A DNA stretch of 32,121 nt. Origin: an uncultured Porphyromonadaceae bacterium. Lineage in GTDB: Bacteria; Bacteroidota; Bacteroidia; Bacteroidales; Muribaculaceae. Below, one piece after another: positions 14,973 to 22,804 of the stretch (positions within the stretch are counted from its first letter, which is position 1; each line of letters starts with the position of its first letter). Location of the stretch: assembly GCA_947176915.1 (NCBI GenBank), contig CAMWSM010000027.1, positions 1-32,121 of the forward strand, written 5' to 3'. The notes beneath the pieces were generated by a model, which ran no database searches, had not been told where the DNA came from, and saw only the letters and a list, made by a program, of their open reading frames with translations. Made by a program: the position numbers and the translations under genes.

Positions 14973-15406
14973 TTGACGATGAGTTAAGAAGAAAATTTGA
15001 AAGTATTGAAGACCTTCCAATTTCAGAAGAGATGATAGGAGGCTACCTTGAAGGAACTCTCTCTGAGAGGGATAGGAGGGATGTGGAAGAATATATCGGA
15101 GGGGATCCATATATGGCGAATCTTATGTATACTGTCTCTATGGAAATAGAAAACAATAGATTATCGTCATATAATGAAATTAAACCATCTATGCTTTCAA
15201 TCCCCTCTTTGACGGGATTATCTGCAGACAATCCTTTAACCTTAGATAAGGAGGATAAAGAGATTGAGTTGGTGGAAGTAGGTTATGAGTGTAATGAACC
15301 GTTGATTGAGTCTGACTATTTCAAATCCGATACCGATGAAGATGAAGGATATGATAATAGTTGCATCGATTCCTCAGATATTATAGCTAATACGGAGGAA
15401 GAGTAG
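14969..15406 (+). CDS. Small acidic anti-sigma-like protein
   Basis: The 145 residues start at the ATG of an ATGA overlap with the sigma-like gene. The N-terminal PISEEMIGGYLEGTLSERD and RRDVEEYIGGDPYMANLM segment (about 15-52) resembles the helical start of anti-sigma and zinc-finger-anti-sigma proteins (the YLDGELSPEE-type motif), but without the His/Cys metal ligands. There is no membrane helix, so it would act in the cytoplasm. The remainder is highly acidic (DTDEDEGYDNS). Position and coupling strongly suggest it controls the sigma factor. An earlier in-frame ATG at 14939 exists but lies inside the sigma gene and is less likely. A terminator follows at 15429-15459. Confidence 0.6.
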   Translation: MIDDELRRKFESIEDLPISEEMIGGYLEGTLSERDRRDVEEYIGGDPYMANLMYTVSMEIENNRLSSYNEIKPSMLSIPSLTGLSADNPLTLDKEDKEIELVEVGYECNEPLIESDYFKSDTDEDEGYDNSCIDSSDIIANTEEE

Positions 15407-15428
15407 TCTCATAATCAAATTAGTATAT

Positions 15429-15459
15429 AAAGAGTTCGGTATCCCGCCGGGCTCTTTTT
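15429..15459 (+). terminator. Terminator after the sigma/anti-sigma pair
   Basis: AAAGAG (15429-15434) pairs with CTCTTT (15452-15457), with additional CGG/CCG pairing inside, and runs directly into TTTTT. Confidence 0.65.
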
Positions 15460-15566
15460 GCTTGTGAGCTGTTTGATACAGGCGATAACCTAAAATTATT
15501 TATGGGGCAGTTGATAGATTTAGGGTAGTTTATGTCTCTTTACTGATAAATTATAGTAACATTAAA

Positions 15567-15656
15567 ATGGAAACACCAACTAAAAGTTTCACTGTCATCA
15601 AGGTGAGAGGAGATCCAGACGATACTCAAAAACTCTCATTTCTTTTCTCCCGGTAA
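15567..15656 (+). CDS. Possible short peptide, 29 residues
   Basis: A small ORF (METPTKSFTVIKVRGDPDDT and then TQKLSFLFSR) sits alone between a terminator and a promoter. It reads like the start of a longer protein that is interrupted at once by TAA; no continuation is seen in the other frames. I cannot assign a family. It could be a remnant or chance. Confidence 0.2.
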   Translation: METPTKSFTVIKVRGDPDDTQKLSFLFSR

Positions 15657-15827
15657 GAAAAATGAGTTGGGTGGATAACCTATGCTCATGACAAATGGTT
15701 CTCCTCCAGGCAATGATTGAGCTGAGTGTATTGTAAAGATACGCCTCTTTGCAACGACTTTAAAATCATTATTGGATGGTGATAATAATAAAATTCATTC
15801 TTTAACCACGTAAAATTGGATAAAGAA

Positions 15828-15858
15828 TTGTTTGATTATAATATTAATATTATATTTG
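15828..15858 (+). promoter_or_regulatory. Promoter of the leader RNA / secreted gene cluster
   Basis: TTG at 15828-15830 and a consensus TATATTTG at 15851-15858 are separated by 20 bases. This is one of the clearest Bacteroidetes promoters in the window. Its transcript would begin near 15866 and run through about 350 bases before the lipoprotein start at 16214. Confidence 0.65.
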
Positions 15859-15865
15859 CAGCCTC

Positions 15866-16195
15866 AACTTGTCCAGAAGCCCGGGTGGGGCAGTAGGACC
15901 GGGAGAGTAAATATTTTTTGGATGCGTCTATTGAGCGCTCTTTCCTGACTATTGGAAACTTCGCAACTTTCAGAATTGATCAGGGATGTGGCAACGGTAG
16001 ATGCCTTGTGGATATTATATCTCAGCGTGTACCCCCATGAGAATGGTGGTATGCGTTTGATATACATATTTGCGTGAGGCTTCTGCGTTGTTCGTTCCAT
16101 CAATTCGGGCAATGCGAAGGCCTCCAATAGTGGAACGAACAATCGATATTGGCTTTCACGCATTCTTTTTTACTAAAATCTTCCTTGAAAGCCTG
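15866..16195 (+). ncRNA. Candidate structured RNA or long leader
   Basis: Downstream of the promoter the DNA has no plausible plus-strand gene but has GC-rich, hairpin-forming sequence unlike the surrounding A/T-rich gaps. CCCGG and CCGGG pair near 15880-15910. A 12-bp perfect hairpin TTGTTCGTTCCA / TGGAACGAACAA lies at 16088-16099 / 16131-16142. GCGTGA and TCACGC (about 16072 and 16156) bracket it. The 99-codon antisense ORF (15864-16163) is probably a by-product of this constraint. I cannot match it to a named RNA family. It may be a free RNA or a regulatory leader for the lipoprotein gene; an old insertion-element fragment is also possible. Confidence 0.4.
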
Positions 16196-16213
16196 GAAGA
16201 GTGATAAGACATT

Positions 16214-17158
16214 ATGAAAAGATTACGACTTTCTAAGATTGCTTGTTATAGTTTGATTTTATTGGGAATGATTGGATGTGGAGATAATAATAAACTGCCA
16301 GATCCTTCTCCAGACGTTCCTGGGGTTACTCAAAATGTTAAAGAATACATGTTTACAAAAGGTTATTCGTGGTCAGCAATAGCATATCACGATGTAACAC
16401 TTTCAGAAATACATTCAGAGATTTCTGACTATACGCTTTCCTGTACACCGCCGACAGGATATTCCATATATCTTAAAAAACAGGCACAGAAGGATGACGC
16501 CGGTTTTACAGTTTACCGTATTGTATGTGATATGGACCCTATCACTGCCACCACTTCAAATAATGAAAACAATAAGCTTGAAATAGCTTATACCCTAACA
16601 GGTACATACGTGTCAAATGGTAAAACTGAAAAAAAGGAATGCAAAAATTCAGTTACTCTCCAGAGATTCTTGGTGCCTGATCAAGTGGCAGTTACAAAGG
16701 CATTATCCACATTCTGGTATTTAGAAGAATGTGATGTATATGATAATAATAATTGGGTGGAATTCCAATCGCAGGATAAGTTTACTGAAATGGAGTCTCA
16801 GGTCAGTAAGTATGGATTAAACAATACTCCTCTTAAAAAGTATTGGGGTGTAAAAGAATTGGTTGTCATAGATGAATACGGAAATCCAATCAAAAAGTAT
16901 CAATATGAGATTAAATGGGGTTGTAATGATTCTCTCCCCGGATGGATTAAGTCTTCTTGGTTTGAAGCAAAGACAGATCTTGTAAATACATGTTTTTCTT
17001 TTGATGGATATCCGGAAGATTTTGGTAGTTCTGTATATTTAGTGACTAACGATGTAATGTGGACTATGAAAGCCGTATATTCCGAAGATGGACAATTGAA
17101 AGAAATTTGGCATTACAAATTCAGAAAATACGAAGCGGAAAAACCAGGAAATAATTGA
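16214..17158 (+). CDS. Lipoprotein of unknown function
   Basis: The 314 residues start with a signal peptide and a good lipobox (ILLGMIGC, Cys near 22), followed by a Pro/Asp-rich linker (GDNNKLPDPSPDVPGV). The body is beta-rich with many aromatic residues. It contains Cys residues but no motif that I can name. It is expected to be anchored in the outer or cytoplasmic membrane. It begins a cluster of exported proteins downstream of the leader RNA and is nearly contiguous with the next gene (two bases before its ATG). The family is unknown; surface exposure is plausible. Confidence 0.7.
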   Translation: MKRLRLSKIACYSLILLGMIGCGDNNKLPDPSPDVPGVTQNVKEYMFTKGYSWSAIAYHDVTLSEIHSEISDYTLSCTPPTGYSIYLKKQAQKDDAGFTVYRIVCDMDPITATTSNNENNKLEIAYTLTGTYVSNGKTEKKECKNSVTLQRFLVPDQVAVTKALSTFWYLEECDVYDNNNWVEFQSQDKFTEMESQVSKYGLNNTPLKKYWGVKELVVIDEYGNPIKKYQYEIKWGCNDSLPGWIKSSWFEAKTDLVNTCFSFDGYPEDFGSSVYLVTNDVMWTMKAVYSEDGQLKEIWHYKFRKYEAEKPGNN

Positions 17159-17160
17159 TT

Positions 17161-17778
17161 ATGAAGATTAATAATGGTATTATCACCTCACATCGATATA
17201 TAGGGCTGTTTTTATTGATTATCGGAGGATTTTTCCACGCCCTGGGAGCAAACGATGAATATGAGAGAGCTTCAGATAAGGATGTACTTAAAGCTCAAAC
17301 TGTAATAGCCAGATTCGATCAACACACCTCCGATGGATATTGGTATATCTACTGGCTTCGATTTAATGCATCTATTGTAAAAGGCGAACAGCCTACAGTC
17401 ACAATAGAGAATTCTTCCTTGGGGGATGTAGAGTATACTATTATTCGTGCGGCAGGTTCTCAGATACGGAAGGAACTTTGGTGTAAGGATCCTAATGGAG
17501 CAGAGGTAAGGATAGTGTTGAAATATGAAGAGAATCCGGAAGCACGAAATGCCACGATTCTCAAATTATATGTAGATACATATCCCGGTACACGAGCCAA
17601 TCAGCAAAGTATTGAAGCTGTGGAATGCCAAAATATATTTCGTTATAAGGACGAGTATGATGCTGGGTCTATTCTTTACTCGGGAGACAATAGTTTAGTA
17701 AAGCCTATTAAGAAATGGAAAGTGGGAAAATATCCAACTCTTTTTCAATGGATGGATGCAAATATACACGGTCTCTGA
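17161..17778 (+). CDS. Exported protein of unknown function
   Basis: About 205 residues, with an N-terminal signal (HRYIGLFLLIIGGFFHALGA, cleavage likely just after). The mature part is beta-rich (YWYIYWLRFNASIV, then PTVTIENSSLGDVEYTI). I do not recognise a domain. The open frame extends to a TTG at 17155 that overlaps the previous stop, but the ATG at 17161 gives a more typical signal peptide and is preferred. It follows the lipoprotein with a two-base gap, so the pair is probably co-transcribed and may function together. Confidence 0.6.
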   Translation: MKINNGIITSHRYIGLFLLIIGGFFHALGANDEYERASDKDVLKAQTVIARFDQHTSDGYWYIYWLRFNASIVKGEQPTVTIENSSLGDVEYTIIRAAGSQIRKELWCKDPNGAEVRIVLKYEENPEARNATILKLYVDTYPGTRANQQSIEAVECQNIFRYKDEYDAGSILYSGDNSLVKPIKKWKVGKYPTLFQWMDANIHGL

Positions 17779-17943
17779 GATGACTAACTATTCATTTCTT
17801 AGTTAATATGATATGGTGTCTAAATGGGGTAATTTGTTAAAAATTAGAGATATAGCTTTTATCAATTTTAACATATATATCCTCATTGAAAAATCTAACT
17901 CTCTATAAAAGTATTTAAGTTAATCTTAAGCGGAATAATTAAA

Positions 17944-19206
17944 ATGAAAAAAATTACTATTTTTATAATTTGTATTGTTGTAGCTAATTTACTATATGCA
18001 CGAGAGGAAGCGTGGGTGGGAGAGTGGGTAACACTGAAATGTCCCGAGGCCACTGTTCCGTTTGGCTGGGAGGCCGCCATAATGCATAGTTATGTATGGA
18101 GTGTGGCTAGTTATTCACAAGATAAAGTTACATTATCACGCCTGACCACTCCCTCCATTGCTGTTACTCCTACATGTCTATATGAAGGTGAAGTTACTAT
18201 CACAGTTAAACACAGTTTTTATTTAACGCGTGTCATAGGTGGTAAATCTCAGGATAAAGCCAGTTCTGAAACACATACTTTCAGATTGGCTTGTAAAAAA
18301 GTAAATATTTCACTTTATCCATCTGAATTGGATTTGCATATAGGAGAATCATATCCTCTTCAGTACTCTTATGATACATCACAATCTAATCCGCCGGTAT
18401 CAACCAGTTTTTTCTCCGATAATGAAACAGTTGCCTCAGTTGATTTCAATGGGGTAGTGTATGCAAAAGGAATTGGAGAGAGTATTATAACAGCTAAAAC
18501 TAATTATGGAACACATAGCTCTTGTAAGATAAAGGTACTTCCAATAGATGTGAAACAAGTAAGCCTGACTCCATTAAATATTAACTTATTTGTAGATCAA
18601 ACAGCTTCTATAACAGCTTCTATAATCCCTCAAAATGCTACAAATACATTTTTGGACTGGTACTCATCTGATGAAGGGATAGTAGAGGTGGATAATACAG
18701 GTTTTATCAAGGCTCTTAAACCAGGAGGTGCGGAGATAAAAGCAGTTGCGTCATCTGGTGTTTTTGGTTGTTGTTATGTGACAGTTCTGCCTATAGAAGT
18801 AGCATATATTCAATTAGAAAAAAATTATATTGAGTTGTCTGTTGGTGAGTGTTTTACCAATCTGGTATCGATTATTCCTGAAAATGCTACCTATAAAGCC
18901 TTAAATTGGTTTTCCTCCGATCCACTTGTTGCAGGTGTAGACAATGAAGGTAGGATTGAAGGTATATCAAATGGTGCAGCAATTATTAATGTTGAGGCTA
19001 ATAACGGTATAAGTGCCAAGTGTAATGTTGTAGTTAAAGATAGAGATAGTAGTATACCGATTATAAAAGATATGGAAAATAAAGAATATCGTATATATAC
19101 ACTTATGGGTGAGAATTTAGGGAGACGTACACTATCCTCTCTTGCTAAAGGGGTATATGTAATAAAATGGAAAAATGGAAAATATGAAAAATTCCAAGTT
19201 CATTGA
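17944..19206 (+). CDS. Secreted Ig-like (Big_2) repeat protein with T9SS tail
   Basis: The 420 residues have a signal peptide (KKITIFIICIVVANLLYA). An N-terminal domain of about 95 residues follows, with no clear name. Three bacterial Ig-like Big_2 repeats start at about 119, 203 and 288; each has an LxVGE/VDQT-type start, a W(F/Y)SSD unit, a VDxxGxI(x)A(L)xxG unit and a final CxVxV strand. The last 40 residues (EYRIYTLMGENLGRR, LAKGVYVIKWKNGKYEK) form a Por-type sorting domain. It is expected on the surface through type IX secretion. Big_2 repeats usually act as stalks or carbohydrate or protein-binding modules. A 165-base A/T-rich gap precedes it, with no clear promoter. Confidence 0.82.
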   Translation: MKKITIFIICIVVANLLYAREEAWVGEWVTLKCPEATVPFGWEAAIMHSYVWSVASYSQDKVTLSRLTTPSIAVTPTCLYEGEVTITVKHSFYLTRVIGGKSQDKASSETHTFRLACKKVNISLYPSELDLHIGESYPLQYSYDTSQSNPPVSTSFFSDNETVASVDFNGVVYAKGIGESIITAKTNYGTHSSCKIKVLPIDVKQVSLTPLNINLFVDQTASITASIIPQNATNTFLDWYSSDEGIVEVDNTGFIKALKPGGAEIKAVASSGVFGCCYVTVLPIEVAYIQLEKNYIELSVGECFTNLVSIIPENATYKALNWFSSDPLVAGVDNEGRIEGISNGAAIINVEANNGISAKCNVVVKDRDSSIPIIKDMENKEYRIYTLMGENLGRRTLSSLAKGVYVIKWKNGKYEKFQVH

Positions 19207-19282
19207 TAATATACCACCTAAAATGTATCTACATAATTATTTATTAGAAGTTTAGTAAACTTAATTAGTTTTAATAATTTCA

Positions 19283-20269
19283 ATGGAAACGAATCGCTTG
19301 TTAGTAATTGAGAAAAATAAATTGATAATTTTTTTTAGTTTTATTATTATCATTTGCGGAGGCTTGCCAGTCCTGGCTGCCCCAGCAGCCCCAGCAGCCC
19401 AATTTAAAAGTATATGTTTGCGGCATAATGTTAATTATTCTGGAGTTAAGAATCTTGAGATAATTATGGATGTTACTGTTCACAATTTAAAAGGGTATGA
19501 TATTAGCTTTAATGCTTATATAGAAACACCTAAAGGAGTCGGACATAAGGATACGAATCAACGATATTGTACCAGAGATGGGAAGGTTTCAACATCCAAG
19601 AAGGTTAAATCTATATATGATCATTGTGAATGGGAAGAATTAATACTACATCTTCCTAATTCTGAAATACACCCATTGCCTGGCAAAAATACCTATTATA
19701 TTCAAGTGTTAGCGTATTATGACGGAAAGTGTATAGGAAGAAGTGACTATGTGAGTTTTAATATGGAAGGAGACTCTCAGAGTTTAGGTTCACGACAATC
19801 TGTTAGGAAAGATAATGGCTACGATGAGGCTAAGACGGATATGAAAATAGATTGTGTATTATGCCATCGAACTGGAAAGTGTGGTATTTGCGGAGGATTG
19901 GGATATACTGTTCCCATGTATGGGTATTCTAAAGGTCAATGTGTACCTTGCTCAAATTGTACAGATGGAAAATGTAGAGCTTGTTTAGGGAAAGGTTATA
20001 GTATAGTTCAATCGCGTAATGGGAATGTATATGTTGATGGAAGGTATGTTCCTCCGGCATCCGGATCTTCAGGAGGAAGTAGCACTTCATCCAAAACTGG
20101 TTGTTCAAAGTGTGGTGGTACAGGAGTTAATAAAACCCCCAATTCTGGTGGTTCTCTGCAAAGCTGGGTCGCTTATTACAATTCAAATGGTAGTAAATGT
20201 CCTTATTGCTTTAGATATACCTCTCATTATCATGATCGCTGTCCCAGCTGTAATGTACCTAATAGGTAA
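19283..20269 (+). CDS. Exported protein with zinc-ribbon-like CxxC repeats
   Basis: The 328 residues start with a signal peptide (LIIFFSFIIIICGGLPVLA) and an Ala/Pro-rich junction (APAAPAA). A beta-rich domain covers about 35-170. The C-terminal half carries DnaJ-like CxxC pairs: CVLCHRTGKCGICGGLGY, then CVPCSNCTDGKCRACLGKGY at about 190-240. A second set, CSKCGGTG, then CPYC and CPSC, follows at 275-325. A Ser/Gly linker (SGSSGGSSTSS) separates the two. Such modules normally bind zinc and occur in cytoplasmic proteins; finding them after a clear signal peptide is unusual. Metal binding or envelope redox roles are possible. It ends without a type IX tail, unlike its neighbour, and has no named family that I recognise. 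Confidence 0.65.
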   Translation: METNRLLVIEKNKLIIFFSFIIIICGGLPVLAAPAAPAAQFKSICLRHNVNYSGVKNLEIIMDVTVHNLKGYDISFNAYIETPKGVGHKDTNQRYCTRDGKVSTSKKVKSIYDHCEWEELILHLPNSEIHPLPGKNTYYIQVLAYYDGKCIGRSDYVSFNMEGDSQSLGSRQSVRKDNGYDEAKTDMKIDCVLCHRTGKCGICGGLGYTVPMYGYSKGQCVPCSNCTDGKCRACLGKGYSIVQSRNGNVYVDGRYVPPASGSSGGSSTSSKTGCSKCGGTGVNKTPNSGGSLQSWVAYYNSNGSKCPYCFRYTSHYHDRCPSCNVPNR

Positions 20270-20486
20270 TGCGTTTGTCAAATATAATATTAAAATACCT
20301 GTATCCTATGAGGCTATAAAGATTCTTTTTAACTGATCTTTAGTAAAACAGTAAAGTGAAAATCTTGATTAGATCACCTTATCACCACTTAATAGGATTA
20401 AAGACCGCTCTCCTTTCATGTGTTTTTCCTATCCTGTGATAGAATCTTGATCGTTTCTATATCTTTATAGTAAAGTATATTTATAT

Positions 20487-20900
20487 ATGGGAAAGATATT
20501 AATTCAGGAAATTTCTATAATTTCTAAAGTGGAAATTTTAGGTCATCAGTTCAATGGACTTTTGGACATAAAGAAGGCAGTGGAAAAATACTGTCGTATT
20601 AAAAGAGATTCATGGGATGTGGAGCCAAAATCTCCTGTGGAGGGGATTCACGTAATTTGTGTATATGAGCCATACCCATGTTTTGATTCATACGATTACG
20701 CTAATGAGGATCGCGACTACCGTAATTACTTCTTCTCCACTGAACCCTTCACTAAACAACAGATTGATTATCTTTCAAAATTACCTACAAGTTCGAATGC
20801 TCAGATATTAAATGTGCTGATGCCTGAATGGACTTTACCTGCAATATATTATCCCGGAGAAGGAGAGATGATGAGGGTAGCAACTTTGGATGAAGTGTGA
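20487..20900 (+). CDS. Hypothetical cytoplasmic protein
   Basis: A 137-residue protein with no signal peptide or membrane segment. It is rich in Tyr/Asp in the middle (YPCFDSYDYANEDRDYRNYF), and the end is acidic. I cannot name a domain. A 217-base gap separates it from the secreted cluster, containing T/A-rich DNA and no obvious structure. It is A/T-rich like its neighbours. Its start ATG has no visible Shine-Dalgarno, which is normal in this group. Confidence 0.45.
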   Translation: MGKILIQEISIISKVEILGHQFNGLLDIKKAVEKYCRIKRDSWDVEPKSPVEGIHVICVYEPYPCFDSYDYANEDRDYRNYFFSTEPFTKQQIDYLSKLPTSSNAQILNVLMPEWTLPAIYYPGEGEMMRVATLDEV

Positions 20901-20982
20901 AGGGTGAGGGGGTCATAACTTTTCTTTGGTAAGTGCTTTAATTTCGAAAAGATTTAGTAATTTTACATCATAAATCTAAAAA

Positions 20983-21768
20983 ATGAATCTCTTTACCAAA
21001 ATATCGATTGATCTGGCTAATCAAAGAAACTATCTTGATCAGTTATTTAGAGTTTATCCTCTTGCTCCCGACAGCGTCAGAACTATCTCTAAAAGGGTCT
21101 GGCAGGAAATAGAGGATAGCTATAATAATGGGAATAATGAGGCTCTTTTCCGTGCTCTTTTAAAATTGAAATATTTTCCGATTAAAGATAGTTATGTGCC
21201 ATACTTTAGAAAAGATAAAACTGCTATAAAAAGAAACCCTCAGACTGTAAATAGAATTTGCGGGCGCATCAGGGAATTAGGATTGGACAGATTATATGAA
21301 AAGGTTACTGAGCCTAAGGAAACCAACAGGCAAATGGGTCCTTTATTCAAAAGATGGATCGACTCGGGAGTTCTGGGTGTGATTCCTTGTGATGAAGATC
21401 AATTCGTTGCGACCAATGATAATGCCATATTAAAAGGGTCGGATACTTCTTTAAAAGAATTTGCTGCGTCTCATCTTGGTTTTATCCGCGAAGATGACAA
21501 AGGGTTTGATTTTTTAGGGAGATTTAACAGCACATACGTGGTTGGAGAGGCTAAATTCATTACGGATGAAGGGGGACACCAAAATGATCAATTTCTGGAT
21601 GCGATGACCACTCTTAAGACTAAGACTCGCTGGAATGTCAAGACTGTGGCAATCCTTGACGGAGTATTATATATCCCTGGTAAAAAGAAAATGTATAAGG
21701 CTATTACATCACAGGATGTCAATGTTATGAGTGCCCTTGTTCTCAGAGAATTTCTTTATAGCTTATGA
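20983..21768 (+). CDS. Type II restriction endonuclease
   Basis: The 261-residue protein has a PD-(D/E)XK nuclease core: Asp near 176 in KGFDFLGRFN, then VVGEAKF with Glu 189 and Lys 191, spaced as in restriction enzymes, followed by GGHQNDQFLDAM. This pattern recalls the Tsp45I-type family, but the family is suggested only by eye. The N-terminal helical half is probably used in DNA binding. Its stop overlaps the start of the methyltransferase (ATGA), as expected of a type II R-M pair. The recognition site cannot be predicted reliably. The pair is flanked by unrelated genes, which suggests insertion by horizontal transfer. All active-site residues appear intact. Confidence 0.8.
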   Translation: MNLFTKISIDLANQRNYLDQLFRVYPLAPDSVRTISKRVWQEIEDSYNNGNNEALFRALLKLKYFPIKDSYVPYFRKDKTAIKRNPQTVNRICGRIRELGLDRLYEKVTEPKETNRQMGPLFKRWIDSGVLGVIPCDEDQFVATNDNAILKGSDTSLKEFAASHLGFIREDDKGFDFLGRFNSTYVVGEAKFITDEGGHQNDQFLDAMTTLKTKTRWNVKTVAILDGVLYIPGKKKMYKAITSQDVNVMSALVLREFLYSL

Positions 21769-22802
21769 TCGATAACAACCTAATTATAAAAGGAGACAAT
21801 ATCAAGGGAATGAATTGGCTTCTGGAGAATGGATATGAGGACAAAATAGATTTGGTCTATATAGACCCTCCTTTTGCCACAGGTGGAACTTTTGGTATTG
21901 ATAGGAATGGTCGTATAGCCACTATCAGTAAATCAAAAGATGCAAATATTGCATACACTGACAATCTGCAAGGGAAAGATTTTATCGAATGGTTAAGGAA
22001 ACGAATTGTTCTAATACATCGCCTTCTTTCTCCACGAGGTTCTCTCTACCTTCACATTGATTATAAAATAGGTCATTACGTTAAGGTGATGTTAGATGAG
22101 GTTTTCGGAATCGAAAACTTCAGAAACGATATCACCAGAATCAAATGTAACCCGAAAGGGTTTTATAGAGTCGGTTACGGCAATATAAAGGATATGATAC
22201 TTTTCTATTCAAAGGGAGCAAAACCTATATGGAATGATATCCAGATTCCCTGTTCGGAAGAGGATATAGCAAAAAGATATAATAAGATAGATAAGCAAGG
22301 GAGACGGTATACCACCGTGCCGATTCATGCGCCGGGAGAAACCAAGGATGGGAGCACTTCACAAGCTTTCAGAGGAACCTATCCACCGAAAGGGCGTCAT
22401 TGGAGAAGCTCAATTGACGAATTGGAAAGATTGGATGACATGGGGCTTATTGAATGGTCCGCTAACGGTAACCCGCGTAAAATAAATTATGCTGATGACC
22501 ATTTAGCGAAGAAACAACAGGATATATGGGAATATAAAGATCCCATATATCCTATTTATCCTACGGAAAAAAATTTGGATATGCTGAAGTATATCGTACA
22601 AAACTCCTCAAATCCTGATTCAATTGTTCTTGATTGTTTCTGTGGTTCCGGGTCAACTTTGCTGGCAGCTGACTTATGTGAGAGGAGATGGATCGGTATT
22701 GACAAGTCGGATATTGCAATTTCCGTAACTCGAAAAAGGATGAACTGTAATTCTATATTCAACTCAGACCTTTTTGATTTTATTGATATTTCAGTAGACT
22801 AA
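21765..22802 (+). CDS. DNA methyltransferase of the R-M pair (beta class)
   Basis: The 345 residues show the DPPF catalytic motif early (VYIDPPFATGG, Asp 34) and the FCGSGST cofactor motif late (about 292-298, then RWIGIDKS). This order, motif IV before motif I, defines the beta class of amino-methyltransferases; DPPF favours N6-adenine, with N4-cytosine possible. The region between (about 120-260) is the likely target-recognition domain, containing RGTYPPKGRHW. It transfers methyl from S-adenosylmethionine to protect the site cut by the upstream enzyme. Start and stop of the two genes overlap by four bases, so the protein levels are coupled. Its TAG or TAA region abuts the convergent TolC-type gene, with only two bases between stops. 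Confidence 0.88.
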   Translation: MIDNNLIIKGDNIKGMNWLLENGYEDKIDLVYIDPPFATGGTFGIDRNGRIATISKSKDANIAYTDNLQGKDFIEWLRKRIVLIHRLLSPRGSLYLHIDYKIGHYVKVMLDEVFGIENFRNDITRIKCNPKGFYRVGYGNIKDMILFYSKGAKPIWNDIQIPCSEEDIAKRYNKIDKQGRRYTTVPIHAPGETKDGSTSQAFRGTYPPKGRHWRSSIDELERLDDMGLIEWSANGNPRKINYADDHLAKKQQDIWEYKDPIYPIYPTEKNLDMLKYIVQNSSNPDSIVLDCFCGSGSTLLAADLCERRWIGIDKSDIAISVTRKRMNCNSIFNSDLFDFIDISVD

Positions 22803-22804
22803 AT

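Noticed and set aside
20019-20336. 105-codon plus-strand ORF
   Set aside because: It overlaps the zinc-ribbon protein in another frame; its start lies inside the CxxC region and the composition is repetitive.
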